Shown here piece by piece: positions 17,437 to 27,045 of a stretch of 64,000 nucleotides of DNA (positions are counted from its first letter, which is position 1; each line of letters starts with the position of its first letter). The notes under the pieces were generated by a model, which did not search any database, was not told the origin of the DNA, and saw only the letters and a program-made list of their open reading frames with translations. The translations under genes were made by a program, and so were the position numbers. The DNA is from Chryseobacterium phosphatilyticum (GTDB taxonomy: Bacteria > Bacteroidota > Bacteroidia > Flavobacteriales > Weeksellaceae). The stretch lies in NCBI RefSeq assembly GCF_002899825.2, contig NZ_PPED02000004.1, positions 1 to 64,000 of the forward strand, written 5' to 3'.

Positions 17437-20055
17437 ATGACCGCCGAAAAAGAAAGATTACAAGATACCAAATGGAAAAACTGGGGACCTTATGTAAGCA
17501 ACCGGCAATGGGGAAATGTACGTGAAGACTATAGCCCGAACGGAAATGCCTGGAACTATACCAATCATAATAATGCGGAGAGCTATGCTTATCGCTGGGG
17601 TGAAGAAGGTATTGCAGGTATTTCAGACGTAAAACAGCTTTTCTGTTTTGCTTTTTCATTTTGGAATAAGAAAGATAAAATTGTTAAGGAGCGGTTCTTC
17701 GGATTAAGCAATCCTCAGGGAAATCATGGTGAAGATATCAAGGAAATTTTTTATTATCTCGATAATACACCTACACACAGCTATATGAAAATGGTGTATA
17801 AATACCCCATCAATGCGTTTCCTTATGATGATCTTGTTGATGAAAACGGAAGGCGGAGCAAACAGGAACCAGAGTATGAGATTTTTGATACCGGGATTTT
17901 TGATAATGATGAGTATTTCGATATTTTCATTGAGTATTGTAAGGTTGATCATAACGATATTCTGGCCAGAGTAACAGTCTGCAACAGGAGTCAGTATGAT
18001 GCTCCTATTGTTGTCATTCCTACTGCCTGGTTCAGAAACAACTGGAAATGGGGCTACAATACTTATAAAGGCCAGCTGCATGCCTCTCATAACGGATGTA
18101 TTGACATTATGCATGATAGTATCTCTATCAAGAAGTTTTATTCAAAAAATACGAATGTACAAAGTGTATTCTGCGATAACGAGACAAATACATCTAAACT
18201 TTACGGGATTCCGCCCACTGAAAATAATTATTTTAAGGATGGAATCAATGATTTTATTATCCATCATGGTAGTGACTCCATTAATCCTGAAAAAAGAGGT
18301 TCCAAAGCTTCGTTTCTTATTGATGAGATGATTGGGGCAGGGCAATGCAAGGTTTTTGAGTTCAGGTTATGTCCTAACGAAACTGAGGATCCTTTTGATC
18401 ATTTTGACGATATATTCAATACGAGAATTGCAGAGGCAGAAGAATTTTATAAGGACGTTCAAAACGATCCTATCAATGAGGATGAAAAGAATGTTCAGAG
18501 ACAAGCTTTTGCCGGACTACTCTGGAACAAGCAGTTTTATCACTATAATATTGGAAAATGGCTGAAGGGTGATCCCAATTTTGAGGCTCCAAGAAATTTT
18601 AACGAATATGTTCGGAATACTGAGTGGAATCACCTTCATAATAAAGATATTATTTCGATGCCCGATAAATGGGAATATCCATGGTATGCCACCTGGGATC
18701 TTGCATTCCATTGTGTGCCTCTTTCTATTATTGATGCAGAATTTGCTAAAGGCCAACTTTTATTGCTGACCAAGGAATGGTATATGCATCCAAACGGCCA
18801 ACTTCCCGCGTATGAATGGAATATGAGTGACGTAAACCCACCGGTACATGCATGGTCCTGCTTCCGGGTTTTTAAAATTGATGAAAAGAATAATGGCAAA
18901 CCCGATCTTCTGTTCCTTGAAAAAGTCTTCCAGAAACTTCTGCTGAATTTCACCTGGTGGGTCAACCGAAAAGATAAAAATGGCAAAAATATTTTCGGAG
19001 GAGGATTCCTTGGATTGGATAATATCGGAGCTTTTGACCGAAATATGGTTTTAAAAAATGGCGAGCATCTGGAACAAGCCGATGGTACCAGCTGGATGGC
19101 CATGTATGCTCTGAACATGATGCGAATCGCTATGGAACTGGCTCAATATTATCAGGTATATGAAGATATGGCAATCAAATTTTTTGAACATTATCTTTAC
19201 ATTGCTGAAGCCATGGAAAATCTTGGTGAAGGGACCAAAGGTTTATGGAATGAGGAAGATGGATTCTTCTATGACGTACTACAGCTGGAAAACGGAGACA
19301 GTGTTTCTTTAAGATTAAGAAGTATTGTCGGACTGATTCCTTTGTTTGCAGTGGAAATTGTTGATCACCGATTACTGGAAAAGATGCCCAATTTCAGAAG
19401 CAGAATGGAATGGATTTTAAAAAATAAGCCTGAACTTACCAAATTGGTTTCTCATTGGGATGAAGAAGGACAAGGCAGAAAGCACCTGATGAGTATTCTT
19501 CGTAAAAACAGATTGACGAAGGTTTTATCAAGAATGCTTGATGAAAAAGAATTTTTAAGTTCTTATGGAATCCGGGCAATGTCTAAAGTTTACGAAGAAA
19601 ATCCATTTGTTTTCTCTGCTCACGGAAAGGAAAATATGGTGTATTACACCCCTGCCGAAAGTGATAGCCGGATGTTTGGCGGAAACAGCAACTGGCGGGG
19701 GCCTATTTGGTTCCCGATCAACTTTCTTATTGTAGAAAGCTTACAACGTTTTCATTATTATTATGGGAATAGTCTCAAAGTAGAGCTTCCCACGGGAAGT
19801 GGTGATAAAAGGAACCTTGATGAAGTTGCCCAAAATATCAGTAAAAGGCTTTGTTCAATATTTTTAAAGGATGAAAATGGACAACGGGCTTTTAACGGAG
19901 GAAATCCAAAGTTTAATTATGATGAACACTTTAAAGACTATATCACTTTCTTTGAATATTTTCATGGAGATAACGGTCGAGGTGTGGGAGCTTCTCATCA
20001 AACGGGATGGACTGCCACAGTGGCGAAACTGATAAAACCAAGACTTACCTTCTAA
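17437..20055 (+). CDS. GH63-like glucosidase
   Basis: An 872-residue protein of the mannosyl-oligosaccharide glucosidase type (glycoside hydrolase family 63, MGH1-like (alpha/alpha)6 domain in the C-terminal half). Recognisable blocks are GPYVSNRQWGNVREDYS near the N terminus, YPWYATWDLAFHCVPLS (about residue 408), QLPAYEWNMSDVNPPVHAW (about 452) and NSNWRGPIWFPIN (about 750). There is no signal peptide, so it should act in the cytosol, unlike eukaryotic members. It stands alone, divergent from the methionine operon, with its own terminator. A possible substrate is an alpha-glucoside or mannosylglycerate-type compound; not determinable here. Confidence 0.88.
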   Translation: MTAEKERLQDTKWKNWGPYVSNRQWGNVREDYSPNGNAWNYTNHNNAESYAYRWGEEGIAGISDVKQLFCFAFSFWNKKDKIVKERFFGLSNPQGNHGEDIKEIFYYLDNTPTHSYMKMVYKYPINAFPYDDLVDENGRRSKQEPEYEIFDTGIFDNDEYFDIFIEYCKVDHNDILARVTVCNRSQYDAPIVVIPTAWFRNNWKWGYNTYKGQLHASHNGCIDIMHDSISIKKFYSKNTNVQSVFCDNETNTSKLYGIPPTENNYFKDGINDFIIHHGSDSINPEKRGSKASFLIDEMIGAGQCKVFEFRLCPNETEDPFDHFDDIFNTRIAEAEEFYKDVQNDPINEDEKNVQRQAFAGLLWNKQFYHYNIGKWLKGDPNFEAPRNFNEYVRNTEWNHLHNKDIISMPDKWEYPWYATWDLAFHCVPLSIIDAEFAKGQLLLLTKEWYMHPNGQLPAYEWNMSDVNPPVHAWSCFRVFKIDEKNNGKPDLLFLEKVFQKLLLNFTWWVNRKDKNGKNIFGGGFLGLDNIGAFDRNMVLKNGEHLEQADGTSWMAMYALNMMRIAMELAQYYQVYEDMAIKFFEHYLYIAEAMENLGEGTKGLWNEEDGFFYDVLQLENGDSVSLRLRSIVGLIPLFAVEIVDHRLLEKMPNFRSRMEWILKNKPELTKLVSHWDEEGQGRKHLMSILRKNRLTKVLSRMLDEKEFLSSYGIRAMSKVYEENPFVFSAHGKENMVYYTPAESDSRMFGGNSNWRGPIWFPINFLIVESLQRFHYYYGNSLKVELPTGSGDKRNLDEVAQNISKRLCSIFLKDENGQRAFNGGNPKFNYDEHFKDYITFFEYFHGDNGRGVGASHQTGWTATVAKLIKPRLTF

Positions 20056-20085
20056 TGAGCAATGAATAGTCGGTAATTAATCATA

Positions 20086-20110
20086 AAAACCGGATGCTTC
20101 ATCCGGTTTT
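20086..20110 (+). terminator. terminator of the glucosidase gene
   Basis: AAAACCGGAT pairs with ATCCGGTTTT around a GCTTC pentaloop, followed by CTTTTTTT on the plus strand. Confidence 0.9.
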
Positions 20111-20165
20111 CTTTTTTTGTACATAATGATTATTTAAAAAAACATGCATTCGTAGCAAAAAAAAA

Positions 20166-20183
20166 TGAGGCTTGAAAGCCTCA
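20166..20183 (-). terminator. terminator of the OsmC/MoxR operon
   Basis: TGAGGCTT pairs with AAGCCTCA around a 2-base loop. On the minus strand a run of nine T residues follows, just past the osmC stop. Confidence 0.85.
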
Positions 20184-20191
20184 CTATAATT

Positions 20192-20611
20192 TTAAATTTT
20201 TTCTCCATTCACAAATACTTCATACCCGATTTCTACATTAGGTTCTAAAGTTTTGGATACTGAACAATATTTTTCAAAAGATAATTGAGCAGCCTTCTGA
20301 GCTTTTTTAGGATCAATTTCTCCTTCTAAAAGGAATTTCACATTAATAGATTTAAAAGGCTTTGCATCATCTACAGGAATCCTCTCTCCTTCTACCTCTG
20401 CCTGGAAACTTGTAATTTCCTGACGCTGCTTTTTTAAAATTGAAACGACATCGATTCCGCTGCATCCTGCTACTGCCATTAAAACACTTTCCATTGGAGA
20501 AACACCTTTTGCTCCTGGCTGGGAAGTATTATCTAAAAGAATAGAATTTCCCTGAGAATTGGTGCATTCAAATAAAAAGTCGTCGTTTATCCTGTTAAGT
20601 GTTATTTTCAT
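20192..20611 (-). CDS. OsmC/YhfA-family protein
   Basis: A 139-residue OsmC-fold protein. The two redox cysteines of the family are present, in VAGCSGIDVV (about residue 50) and KYCSVS (about residue 115), consistent with thiol-dependent hydroperoxide reduction. The spacing and the LTRINDD/ECTN N-terminal beta hairpin fit the YhfA-like branch. It follows the DUF58 gene by 25 bases and is therefore probably the last gene of that operon. Confidence 0.9.
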   Translation of the reverse strand: MKITLNRINDDFLFECTNSQGNSILLDNTSQPGAKGVSPMESVLMAVAGCSGIDVVSILKKQRQEITSFQAEVEGERIPVDDAKPFKSINVKFLLEGEIDPKKAQKAAQLSFEKYCSVSKTLEPNVEIGYEVFVNGEKI

Positions 20612-20636
20612 TGTTGCTTATTTCTTAATTACAAAA

Positions 20637-21959
20637 TTATAAAATTCCTCTCGCTTTGATCTCTAAATATTTATTGATAACATCAATATTCAAATTCTCG
20701 GGAAGGGTGTACACGGTATAAATTCCATATTTACGAAGTTCCTGAATGATCAGTTTCTTTTCAAACTCAAATTTTTCGGCCACAATCTCGTCATAGATCT
20801 CCTGCATATTTTCAGGATTCTTATTCACAAGCGTCTGCAATTCTGAATTTTTAAAAAATACAACTACCAGTAAATGGTTTTTAGCAATTCCCCGAAGATA
20901 TTTCAATTGGCGATTAAGGCCATCAAGTGTCTCAAAGTTGGTAAAAAGTAAAATTAAACTTCTCTGGTTAATAGAGTATTTCACATCCTGATAAAGGCGG
21001 TTAAAATCACTCTCAAAGAAATCAGTTTTAACATTGTAAAGGGCCTCGGATATCTTCTTCAATTGTCCTGATTTATTGTCTGCTGCAATTTTATTTTCAG
21101 CTTTCTTGGAGAAGGTCATCATTCCTGCACGGTCTCCTTTTCTTAAAATAATATGAGACAATGCCATTGTTGCATTAATAGAATAGTCAAGTAAGCTTAA
21201 TCCGTTGAAGGGCATTTTCATCGTTCTTCCCTTGTCAATCAACATAAAAATACGTTGTGATTTTTCATCCTGGAATTGATTGACCATCAAACGATTCGTT
21301 TTGGAAGTCGCTTTCCAGTTGATGGTTCTGATATCATCACCAGGTACATAGTCTTTGATCTGCTCAAATTCCATGGTGTGTCCCAATTTTCTGATTTTTT
21401 TAATTCCACCCAGCAAAAACTCACTCTGAAGAGCCATCAATTCATATTTTCTAAGGTGAATAAAAGATGGATAAGAAGGCAACATTACATCTTTTTGAAA
21501 ATTGAATCTTTTTGAAACAAAGCCTAGTGGTGAAGATGCATAAATATTCAAGCTTCCAAAGTGATACTCACCTCTTTCTTTCGGGTCTAAGGTGTATTGA
21601 AAAAAAGTATTGGACCCGCTATTAATATTCTTTTCAATTAAAAAATCTCTTTTCTGAAATTGAAACGGGATTTCATCAATAATTTTAGTCCTTATTTTAA
21701 AGCTATAATTGTTTTTGATGTCAATTTTTACAAAATTTTCGTCTCCGTTTGAAAGTTTTTCCGGTAATATTCTCTGAGCCTGTAATGCATTTTTTTGGTT
21801 AAAAATTAGCAGATAATCCACCATTGCAGCAAAAAAGCACAGCAGCAGCGTGAAGTGTGCTGCCCACATAATAACCGGGAAGAAAAATGCAAGAACATAC
21901 AGAATCCCCACTCCGATGAGCATAAAGAAAAAGCGAGTATTGATGTATAAATTTTTCAT
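20637..21959 (-). CDS. DUF58 (VWA-like) membrane protein
   Basis: A 440-residue protein with two N-terminal hydrophobic helices (residues about 8-50), a beta-rich domain, and the DUF58 core with PGDDIRTINWKATSKT (about residue 205) followed by the MIDAS-like start MLIDKGRTM. The VWA part then runs to the C terminus. DUF58 proteins work with MoxR AAA+ ATPases as client or adaptor components; in Francisella and Bacteroides such clusters are tied to envelope stress. Downstream partner of the MoxR gene, 77 bases apart. Confidence 0.92.
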   Translation of the reverse strand: MKNLYINTRFFFMLIGVGILYVLAFFFPVIMWAAHFTLLLCFFAAMVDYLLIFNQKNALQAQRILPEKLSNGDENFVKIDIKNNYSFKIRTKIIDEIPFQFQKRDFLIEKNINSGSNTFFQYTLDPKERGEYHFGSLNIYASSPLGFVSKRFNFQKDVMLPSYPSFIHLRKYELMALQSEFLLGGIKKIRKLGHTMEFEQIKDYVPGDDIRTINWKATSKTNRLMVNQFQDEKSQRIFMLIDKGRTMKMPFNGLSLLDYSINATMALSHIILRKGDRAGMMTFSKKAENKIAADNKSGQLKKISEALYNVKTDFFESDFNRLYQDVKYSINQRSLILLFTNFETLDGLNRQLKYLRGIAKNHLLVVVFFKNSELQTLVNKNPENMQEIYDEIVAEKFEFEKKLIIQELRKYGIYTVYTLPENLNIDVINKYLEIKARGIL

Positions 21960-22036
21960 TGATTAGGTTACTGGTTGTATACTTTGATTAAATTGGGGTT
22001 TTCCATTACCTCTACCTCCCACCTATTATCTACTAC

Positions 22037-23068
22037 CTATCTCGGAATCTCTATCCCCTCTAAAATCTGACGGATAATTTCATCAGCAGTAAGGCCTTCC
22101 ATCTCTCTTTCGGGAGAAACAATGACTCTGTGTCTTAAAACAGCATAGCTCGCTTCTTTAATATCTTCCGGAGTAACAAAGTCTCTGCCTCTTAATGCGG
22201 CAAACGCTTTTGAAGCTGTGAGGAGTGCTAGAGAAGCCCTTGGTGAAGCTCCCAGGTATAAGAACTGATTCTCTCTGGTATTGATGATAATTTTAGCAAT
22301 ATATTCCATCAGCTGAGCTTCCACAATGATATCTTTTACCAAATGCTGGTAATTTTTCAATTGTTGTGCTGTGATTACATGATGTACACCATCTGTCTTA
22401 TCTTCATTTTTGCTTTCGTGCTGATTTTTAATGATTGTAATTTCCTGCTCAAGATTAGGATAGCCCACGTTAATTTTAAACAGGAAACGGTCTAGCTGAG
22501 CTTCCGGAAGTCTGTATGTACCCTCATGTTCTATTGGATTCTGAGTTGCTACAACCAGAAATGGTTCTTCCATAATGTATCGGATGCCATCCATCGTAAT
22601 CTGCCTTTCTTCCATCACTTCAAATAATGCGGCCTGAGTTTTTGCCGGCGATCTGTTGATCTCATCAATAAGTATAAAGTTGGAGAAGATAGGTCCCTTT
22701 TTAAATTCAAATTCAGAATTTTTCATACTGAATATAGAGGTTCCCAGAATATCCGAAGGCATAAGATCCGGGGTAAACTGAATTCTGCTAAAGCCTACAT
22801 CAATTGTTTTTGCCAACAATTTTGCTGTAATCGTTTTTGCAACACCAGGTACACCTTCGATCAGGACATGTCCGTTTGAAAGCAATGCCGCCAGAAGATG
22901 TTCAATCATACTTTCTTGCCCAACGATTACTTTTGCTATTTCCGATTTTACCTTATCTAAACTGGCACGAAGTTCAATCATATCAATTCGTGACTCAAAC
23001 TGCTCTTCTTGTTTATTAAGGTTGATAGCGCTTTGGTTTTCTATATTTGGGTTATCAGTGTTTTCCAT
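22037..23068 (-). CDS. MoxR-type AAA+ ATPase
   Basis: 343 residues. Walker A is GVPGVAKT (about residue 75), Walker B is LIDEINRSP (about residue 135), the sensor region has ATQNPIEHEGTY and the arginine-rich LPEAQLDRFLFK segment. MoxR ATPases are chaperone-like and help mature or assemble partners, here presumably the DUF58 protein encoded next. A two-hairpin element lies between this gene and the upstream DUF4350 gene. Confidence 0.95.
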   Translation of the reverse strand: MENTDNPNIENQSAINLNKQEEQFESRIDMIELRASLDKVKSEIAKVIVGQESMIEHLLAALLSNGHVLIEGVPGVAKTITAKLLAKTIDVGFSRIQFTPDLMPSDILGTSIFSMKNSEFEFKKGPIFSNFILIDEINRSPAKTQAALFEVMEERQITMDGIRYIMEEPFLVVATQNPIEHEGTYRLPEAQLDRFLFKINVGYPNLEQEITIIKNQHESKNEDKTDGVHHVITAQQLKNYQHLVKDIIVEAQLMEYIAKIIINTRENQFLYLGASPRASLALLTASKAFAALRGRDFVTPEDIKEASYAVLRHRVIVSPEREMEGLTADEIIRQILEGIEIPR

Positions 23069-23086
23069 AATTTCTATTTTTTTGTT

Positions 23087-23130
23087 GATAGAAATTTCTT
23101 CTATCTTGGGTTAAATCGTCCTGTTGGGAC
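23087..23130 (-). repeat. two-hairpin intergenic element, copy C
   Basis: Reading leftward: hairpin GTCCC-AACA-GGAC, linker GATTTAACCCAA, then GATAGAA-GAAAT-TTCTATC, ending 18 bases before the MoxR ATG. Same order and linker as copies A and B in the methionine operon. Confidence 0.8.
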
Positions 23131-23134
23131 TCTT

Positions 23135-24292
23135 TTATTTTAATATGTCGTCAAGAAGTTTATTTATTCTCGCTAAATCTTCTTTCATTACTTGAGCATA
23201 GGGATCTTGTGCTCTTTTAATAAGGCTTATAGCTTCGTTAATAATTTCCATAGGTTTTCCTGTCTTAAGTTGTAGCTTCTTGGCAAAGTCTGTATCTAAA
23301 TCTTGTGTATCAATCAGCAGATCTATTCTCACTTTATTCAGAAAATACTGAGCTTTCTTTGCCATCATATCATGAAAATCACCTTCCTGAAGATACAGAT
23401 TTCCAATGCTTTTTACAAAATCTACGGAAGTATTTCGCAATGGTTCTATAACGGGAACTATTCTCTGTTTTCTTTTTGCATTAAAGAAAATAAATAAAAC
23501 CAATCCTCCTAAAAAGATCCACCAGGCATATTTCAGTGCCGGATTGCTCAAAATAAATCTCATAAAGAACCGGGAGGTCTTTGAGTTATTCTCAACAAAC
23601 CATAATGTCTCTCTGTCCGGGAGATATGAGAAAACATCTTGCGCATATTTTACATTCCCGGGTTTCAGCAAATAATAATTCGTAAGAAAAAGAGGTTCAC
23701 TGTGAGCATAGATATTCCCTTTTCCAAATTTGATCTTAATAAAATTGGCCTGATCAGCATTTTTCTTTTCAACAGTTTTTCCTAATACAACAACTCCTGG
23801 CTTTATAAATGAGAATCCTCTTCCAGAAGGGAATTTATCGAGTTTAATAAAATCATTCTGATACTTTTTGTCAGTAAGCTTCAGAACGTTTTCTTCTTCA
23901 AAAGAAATTTCGGAGTCATAATATCCAATGGTATCCGAAATCTGCTTAGGCATTCTACTTGCCATCAGCATTGCATCTGAGCCTTTTGCTACCTGATCAA
24001 GAATTTTCTTCCAGGATTCTTTATCTATATTATTCTCAATAAGGACAATATTGTGAGGCTCTTTTTTGTATTGGTTATAATATTCATAAGGAGCCTGTTC
24101 TACTTTTTTCAGATTCCCTTTAAAAAGATCTTTGGCCTCATTACTAAAAACAAACAGACCAAAGGGTGATTTTTCATTACGATCAAAAGTCTTACGCCAA
24201 TCTGTAGTTTCCTTTTTATTAACTTCAAGCAACGCCAGAATAACCATCACAATGATGAAAATTACAGCATATATTTTGAAAGTTTTATTCAT
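23135..24292 (-). CDS. DUF4350-type membrane protein
   Basis: 385 residues, with an N-terminal helix (residues 5-22), a soluble domain of about 215 residues resembling the GATase-like fold of DUF4350, a second membrane helix YAWWIFLGGLVLFIFF (about residue 257), and a helical cytosolic tail. Such proteins are regular members of MoxR/DUF58/DUF4129 clusters. Start follows the stop of the DUF4129 gene by 11 bases. No enzyme motif is evident. Confidence 0.85.
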   Translation of the reverse strand: MNKTFKIYAVIFIIVMVILALLEVNKKETTDWRKTFDRNEKSPFGLFVFSNEAKDLFKGNLKKVEQAPYEYYNQYKKEPHNIVLIENNIDKESWKKILDQVAKGSDAMLMASRMPKQISDTIGYYDSEISFEEENVLKLTDKKYQNDFIKLDKFPSGRGFSFIKPGVVVLGKTVEKKNADQANFIKIKFGKGNIYAHSEPLFLTNYYLLKPGNVKYAQDVFSYLPDRETLWFVENNSKTSRFFMRFILSNPALKYAWWIFLGGLVLFIFFNAKRKQRIVPVIEPLRNTSVDFVKSIGNLYLQEGDFHDMMAKKAQYFLNKVRIDLLIDTQDLDTDFAKKLQLKTGKPMEIINEAISLIKRAQDPYAQVMKEDLARINKLLDDILK

Positions 24293-24303
24293 GGTTAGTT
24301 CGA

Positions 24304-25095
24304 TTATGGTTTAAATGTCTGAAACTGATTTTTAAATTTTTGATAGCTCTGTTCTTCAATATTGAACTCTCCATACCATACATACTCAAAAATATAGGAC
24401 AGATCAGAAAATTCATTTTTAAGATGAGCAGCCTTTAGTTCTGCAACATAGTCTTTGTTGGTTTTCTCAGGATTCCAGTTGATCAGTTTCTTATCACTCA
24501 ATTTTTTAAGAATAAAAAGAAACTGATAGCGTACTGCAGAACGATAATCTTTCTCATGTTCGAATTTCACAATACTTTCAGGAAAGTTAATCTCGTGGAT
24601 ATTCTCATGTAGTTCCTCTACATTCAGATCTAATTTTCTATTCTTTTTACCAAAAATAAAATTTCCATCTTTTCCAAGAACATATCTGATGACAAAATAC
24701 AACAGAAAACCAATAAGAATAATCGCAAACAGACGCACAAGTGTTGTCGTAAGCTTTGCAGATTTGGTAAAGACAGTTTCTCCGAAAATACCTCTTAAAG
24801 CACTTTTTATTTTCCTTAATAACTTCGCCCAGAATGATTCTCTGGGTTTGGACTCTGAATAATCAAATTCATTTCCCTTATACCTTGAAGGCACATTGTC
24901 TTTAAAGGTTTTAGGATACACAATACTTTCTGAAACCGGATTTGTCTTTAGCACAGAATCTGCCGGCAGCATATTTCTATAATGCCCGGTAGTATACAGA
25001 GAATCTGTTAAATAATCATCCACAGGAGTTTCGTCCTGAGCTTGCAGAGCTCCCAGAGAAAAGAGAAATATTATAAAAAAAATAATTTTATTCAT
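24304..25095 (-). CDS. DUF4129-type membrane protein
   Basis: About 263 residues from MNKIIFFIIFLFSLG (start at 25095, three codons inside the longest frame; this ATG overlaps the stop of the upstream gene as ATGAATAA). A signal peptide ending in LQAQ is followed by a periplasmic stretch, one membrane helix (LFAIILIGFLLYFVIRYV, about residue 120) and a C-terminal cytosolic domain with VRYQFLFILKKL and the closing YVWYGEF motif seen in DUF4129 proteins. Part of the MoxR cluster. Confidence 0.85.
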   Translation of the reverse strand: MNKIIFFIIFLFSLGALQAQDETPVDDYLTDSLYTTGHYRNMLPADSVLKTNPVSESIVYPKTFKDNVPSRYKGNEFDYSESKPRESFWAKLLRKIKSALRGIFGETVFTKSAKLTTTLVRLFAIILIGFLLYFVIRYVLGKDGNFIFGKKNRKLDLNVEELHENIHEINFPESIVKFEHEKDYRSAVRYQFLFILKKLSDKKLINWNPEKTNKDYVAELKAAHLKNEFSDLSYIFEYVWYGEFNIEEQSYQKFKNQFQTFKP

Positions 25096-26050
25096 TGATA
25101 CCAATCGTGTCTATTTCTGCAAGTTCCACTTTCTGATGAAGGTCTGTTCTGCTATCATAATACATAAGACCAGCATTAATATACATTAGATTTGATAAGA
25201 AAAAGGAGAGAATCATTGATATTCCGTAGAAAATAAACATCGCAATTCCCATGGTACCGGTAAAAGGGTTTTCTTCAAAACTACCATCCGGCGTAGAAGT
25301 CAGAATTGAGCCATAAAAGAATAACATGGGAACCAATGTAAAAACCGATGTGGCAATGTACATGATAATAAACATTACAAAAGAAGATGCCCAGTATTTC
25401 CAATAGGGAGATTTTTCGCTTCCATTCACATAAGAAAACTGCGAACGAATCGAATAACTTAAACTTTCCAGAAAGCCTCTGGATGAGTTAAAATAATCAT
25501 ACATTAAAAATGTAGTACAATTGAATATTGTTGGATATAGAAGCAATATCAGGAAAAAACCGATAATGATCAGCACCAGGACATAGGAAAATCCTACTAC
25601 GAACAGGACCAGTGGTGCTACAATGAAAACCATTCCGAGACATAGTTTTCCTATTCTGCCTGCATTCTTTTTAAAATCATCCAGAATCTCATCTGTTTTT
25701 ATTTTTTCTGCACCCTGAGCAATTCTTTTTAAATAAAAAACAGGATACAAATAATTAATTACAGCGATAAGCATTAAAAGGATAAACATCAAAACAGCAA
25801 CCACTACAAGCATTCCCGCATTATCTGAAAAATATTTTTCAAAATAATAGGTTTCACCACTCATATTAGGTCCTAAAAGCTGTCCGAAAATCTCTCTGAA
25901 TCCGAAAATGACAACAACAGCAGCTAAAATCAAAAGCAGCCCATTGATCAGAATATAATTCTTAAAATAATTCTTCCCGTATAATTTGAAAAAGTTGAAA
26001 CTATCGCTGATAAATGTTCCAAACTCTCTTTTCTTATAAAATTGTATCAT
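25088..26050 (-). CDS. multi-pass membrane protein of the MoxR cluster
   Basis: I do not know a family name. The start at 26050 (MIQFYKKREFGT) is preferred because the longer frame would reach 45 bases further into the SpoIIM gene. 320 residues with about six hydrophobic segments, including ILINGLLLILAAVVVIFGF, AGMLVVVAVLMFILLMLIAVI, and LVLFVVGFSYVLVLIIIGFF. Its stop overlaps the DUF4129 start and its start overlaps the SpoIIM stop by 17 bases, so translation is coupled on both sides. Confidence 0.82.
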   Translation of the reverse strand: MIQFYKKREFGTFISDSFNFFKLYGKNYFKNYILINGLLLILAAVVVIFGFREIFGQLLGPNMSGETYYFEKYFSDNAGMLVVVAVLMFILLMLIAVINYLYPVFYLKRIAQGAEKIKTDEILDDFKKNAGRIGKLCLGMVFIVAPLVLFVVGFSYVLVLIIIGFFLILLLYPTIFNCTTFLMYDYFNSSRGFLESLSYSIRSQFSYVNGSEKSPYWKYWASSFVMFIIMYIATSVFTLVPMLFFYGSILTSTPDGSFEENPFTGTMGIAMFIFYGISMILSFFLSNLMYINAGLMYYDSRTDLHQKVELAEIDTIGINE

Positions 26051-27017
26051 TGATGTGTTTATTAGTTTTTTTATTGACCATATAAGGGTATACAAAATAA
26101 TAAAATCCTATGATGGCAAGTGAGGTGATGATAATTACTACGTTCAATATTAAAGGCATTTTCAAAGCATGTCTGGTAACATAGCCTTCAATAATACCGG
26201 CACAAATTGTGAAAGGAACAGTACTTAAAAATATTTTAAATGAATCCTGAAAACCTTTTTTAAAAGAATTAAATCTTGACAATGTTTTTGGGAAAAGAAT
26301 AGATGCTCCCAGGATCAATCCACACATCGCCTCGACCACCATCGCAAAAATTTCAAAAACCCCGTGAAGCCATATTCCCCTGGCACTGTCCTTTAAAGCT
26401 CCATAATCATAGAAAAAATACTGAAAAGATCCCAACATTACACTATTTGACAAAAGGGCAAATAAAGTTCCCACTCCGCCGGTAATACCATAAATATATA
26501 ATTTAGCACCTACCTGAATATTATTAAATATAATCCCAATGGTGCTTCCCCAGGTACTCCCGCTTTGGTAAATCCCTACTGCATTATTGTTTTTAATATT
26601 TTCAATCGTTTGATTTACATAATCCTCTCCAAGAATAATATTGGCAAATTCTTTATCATAAATAGCAGATATAACTCCTATTGATGTAAATAAAATGAAA
26701 AAAAGAAAAGCATACATCAGATACCTACGATATTGATACACCAATAAAGGAATCTCAGTTTTGAAAAAATAGATCATCCTGTTCTCTTCTACCCTCTTTG
26801 TTTTATAAATCTTCTGAAAAATCTGAGAAGACAAATGGTTCAGATAAATTGTTGTATTACTTTTAGGATAGTAAGTCTGTGCAAAAGAAAGATCATTGAT
26901 CAGGTTAATATATAACGAAGACAGGTCATCAGGATTTTTTTTAATTTTCCCATCAATAACCTGTTCTATTCCCAACCATTTTTCTTTATTTTGTTTAATG
27001 AAATAAACCTCTCTCAT
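26034..27017 (-). CDS. SpoIIM-domain (stage II sporulation M-like) membrane protein
   Basis: 327 residues: a cytosolic N-terminal third, then five or so membrane helices with the SpoIIM-type pattern (YAFLFFILFTSIGVISA, a short polar loop, GITGGVGTLFALLSNSVMLG, HGVFEIFAMVVEAMCGLILGAS). In non-sporulating Bacteroidota this family pairs with RDD, DUF4129 and MoxR proteins, as here. First gene of the leftward operon, 28 bases from the divergent RDD gene. Confidence 0.88.
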   Translation of the reverse strand: MREVYFIKQNKEKWLGIEQVIDGKIKKNPDDLSSLYINLINDLSFAQTYYPKSNTTIYLNHLSSQIFQKIYKTKRVEENRMIYFFKTEIPLLVYQYRRYLMYAFLFFILFTSIGVISAIYDKEFANIILGEDYVNQTIENIKNNNAVGIYQSGSTWGSTIGIIFNNIQVGAKLYIYGITGGVGTLFALLSNSVMLGSFQYFFYDYGALKDSARGIWLHGVFEIFAMVVEAMCGLILGASILFPKTLSRFNSFKKGFQDSFKIFLSTVPFTICAGIIEGYVTRHALKMPLILNVVIIITSLAIIGFYYFVYPYMVNKKTNKHINDTIL

Positions 27018-27045
27018 AATTGTAAAAGCTAAAATAATAAAAAAT

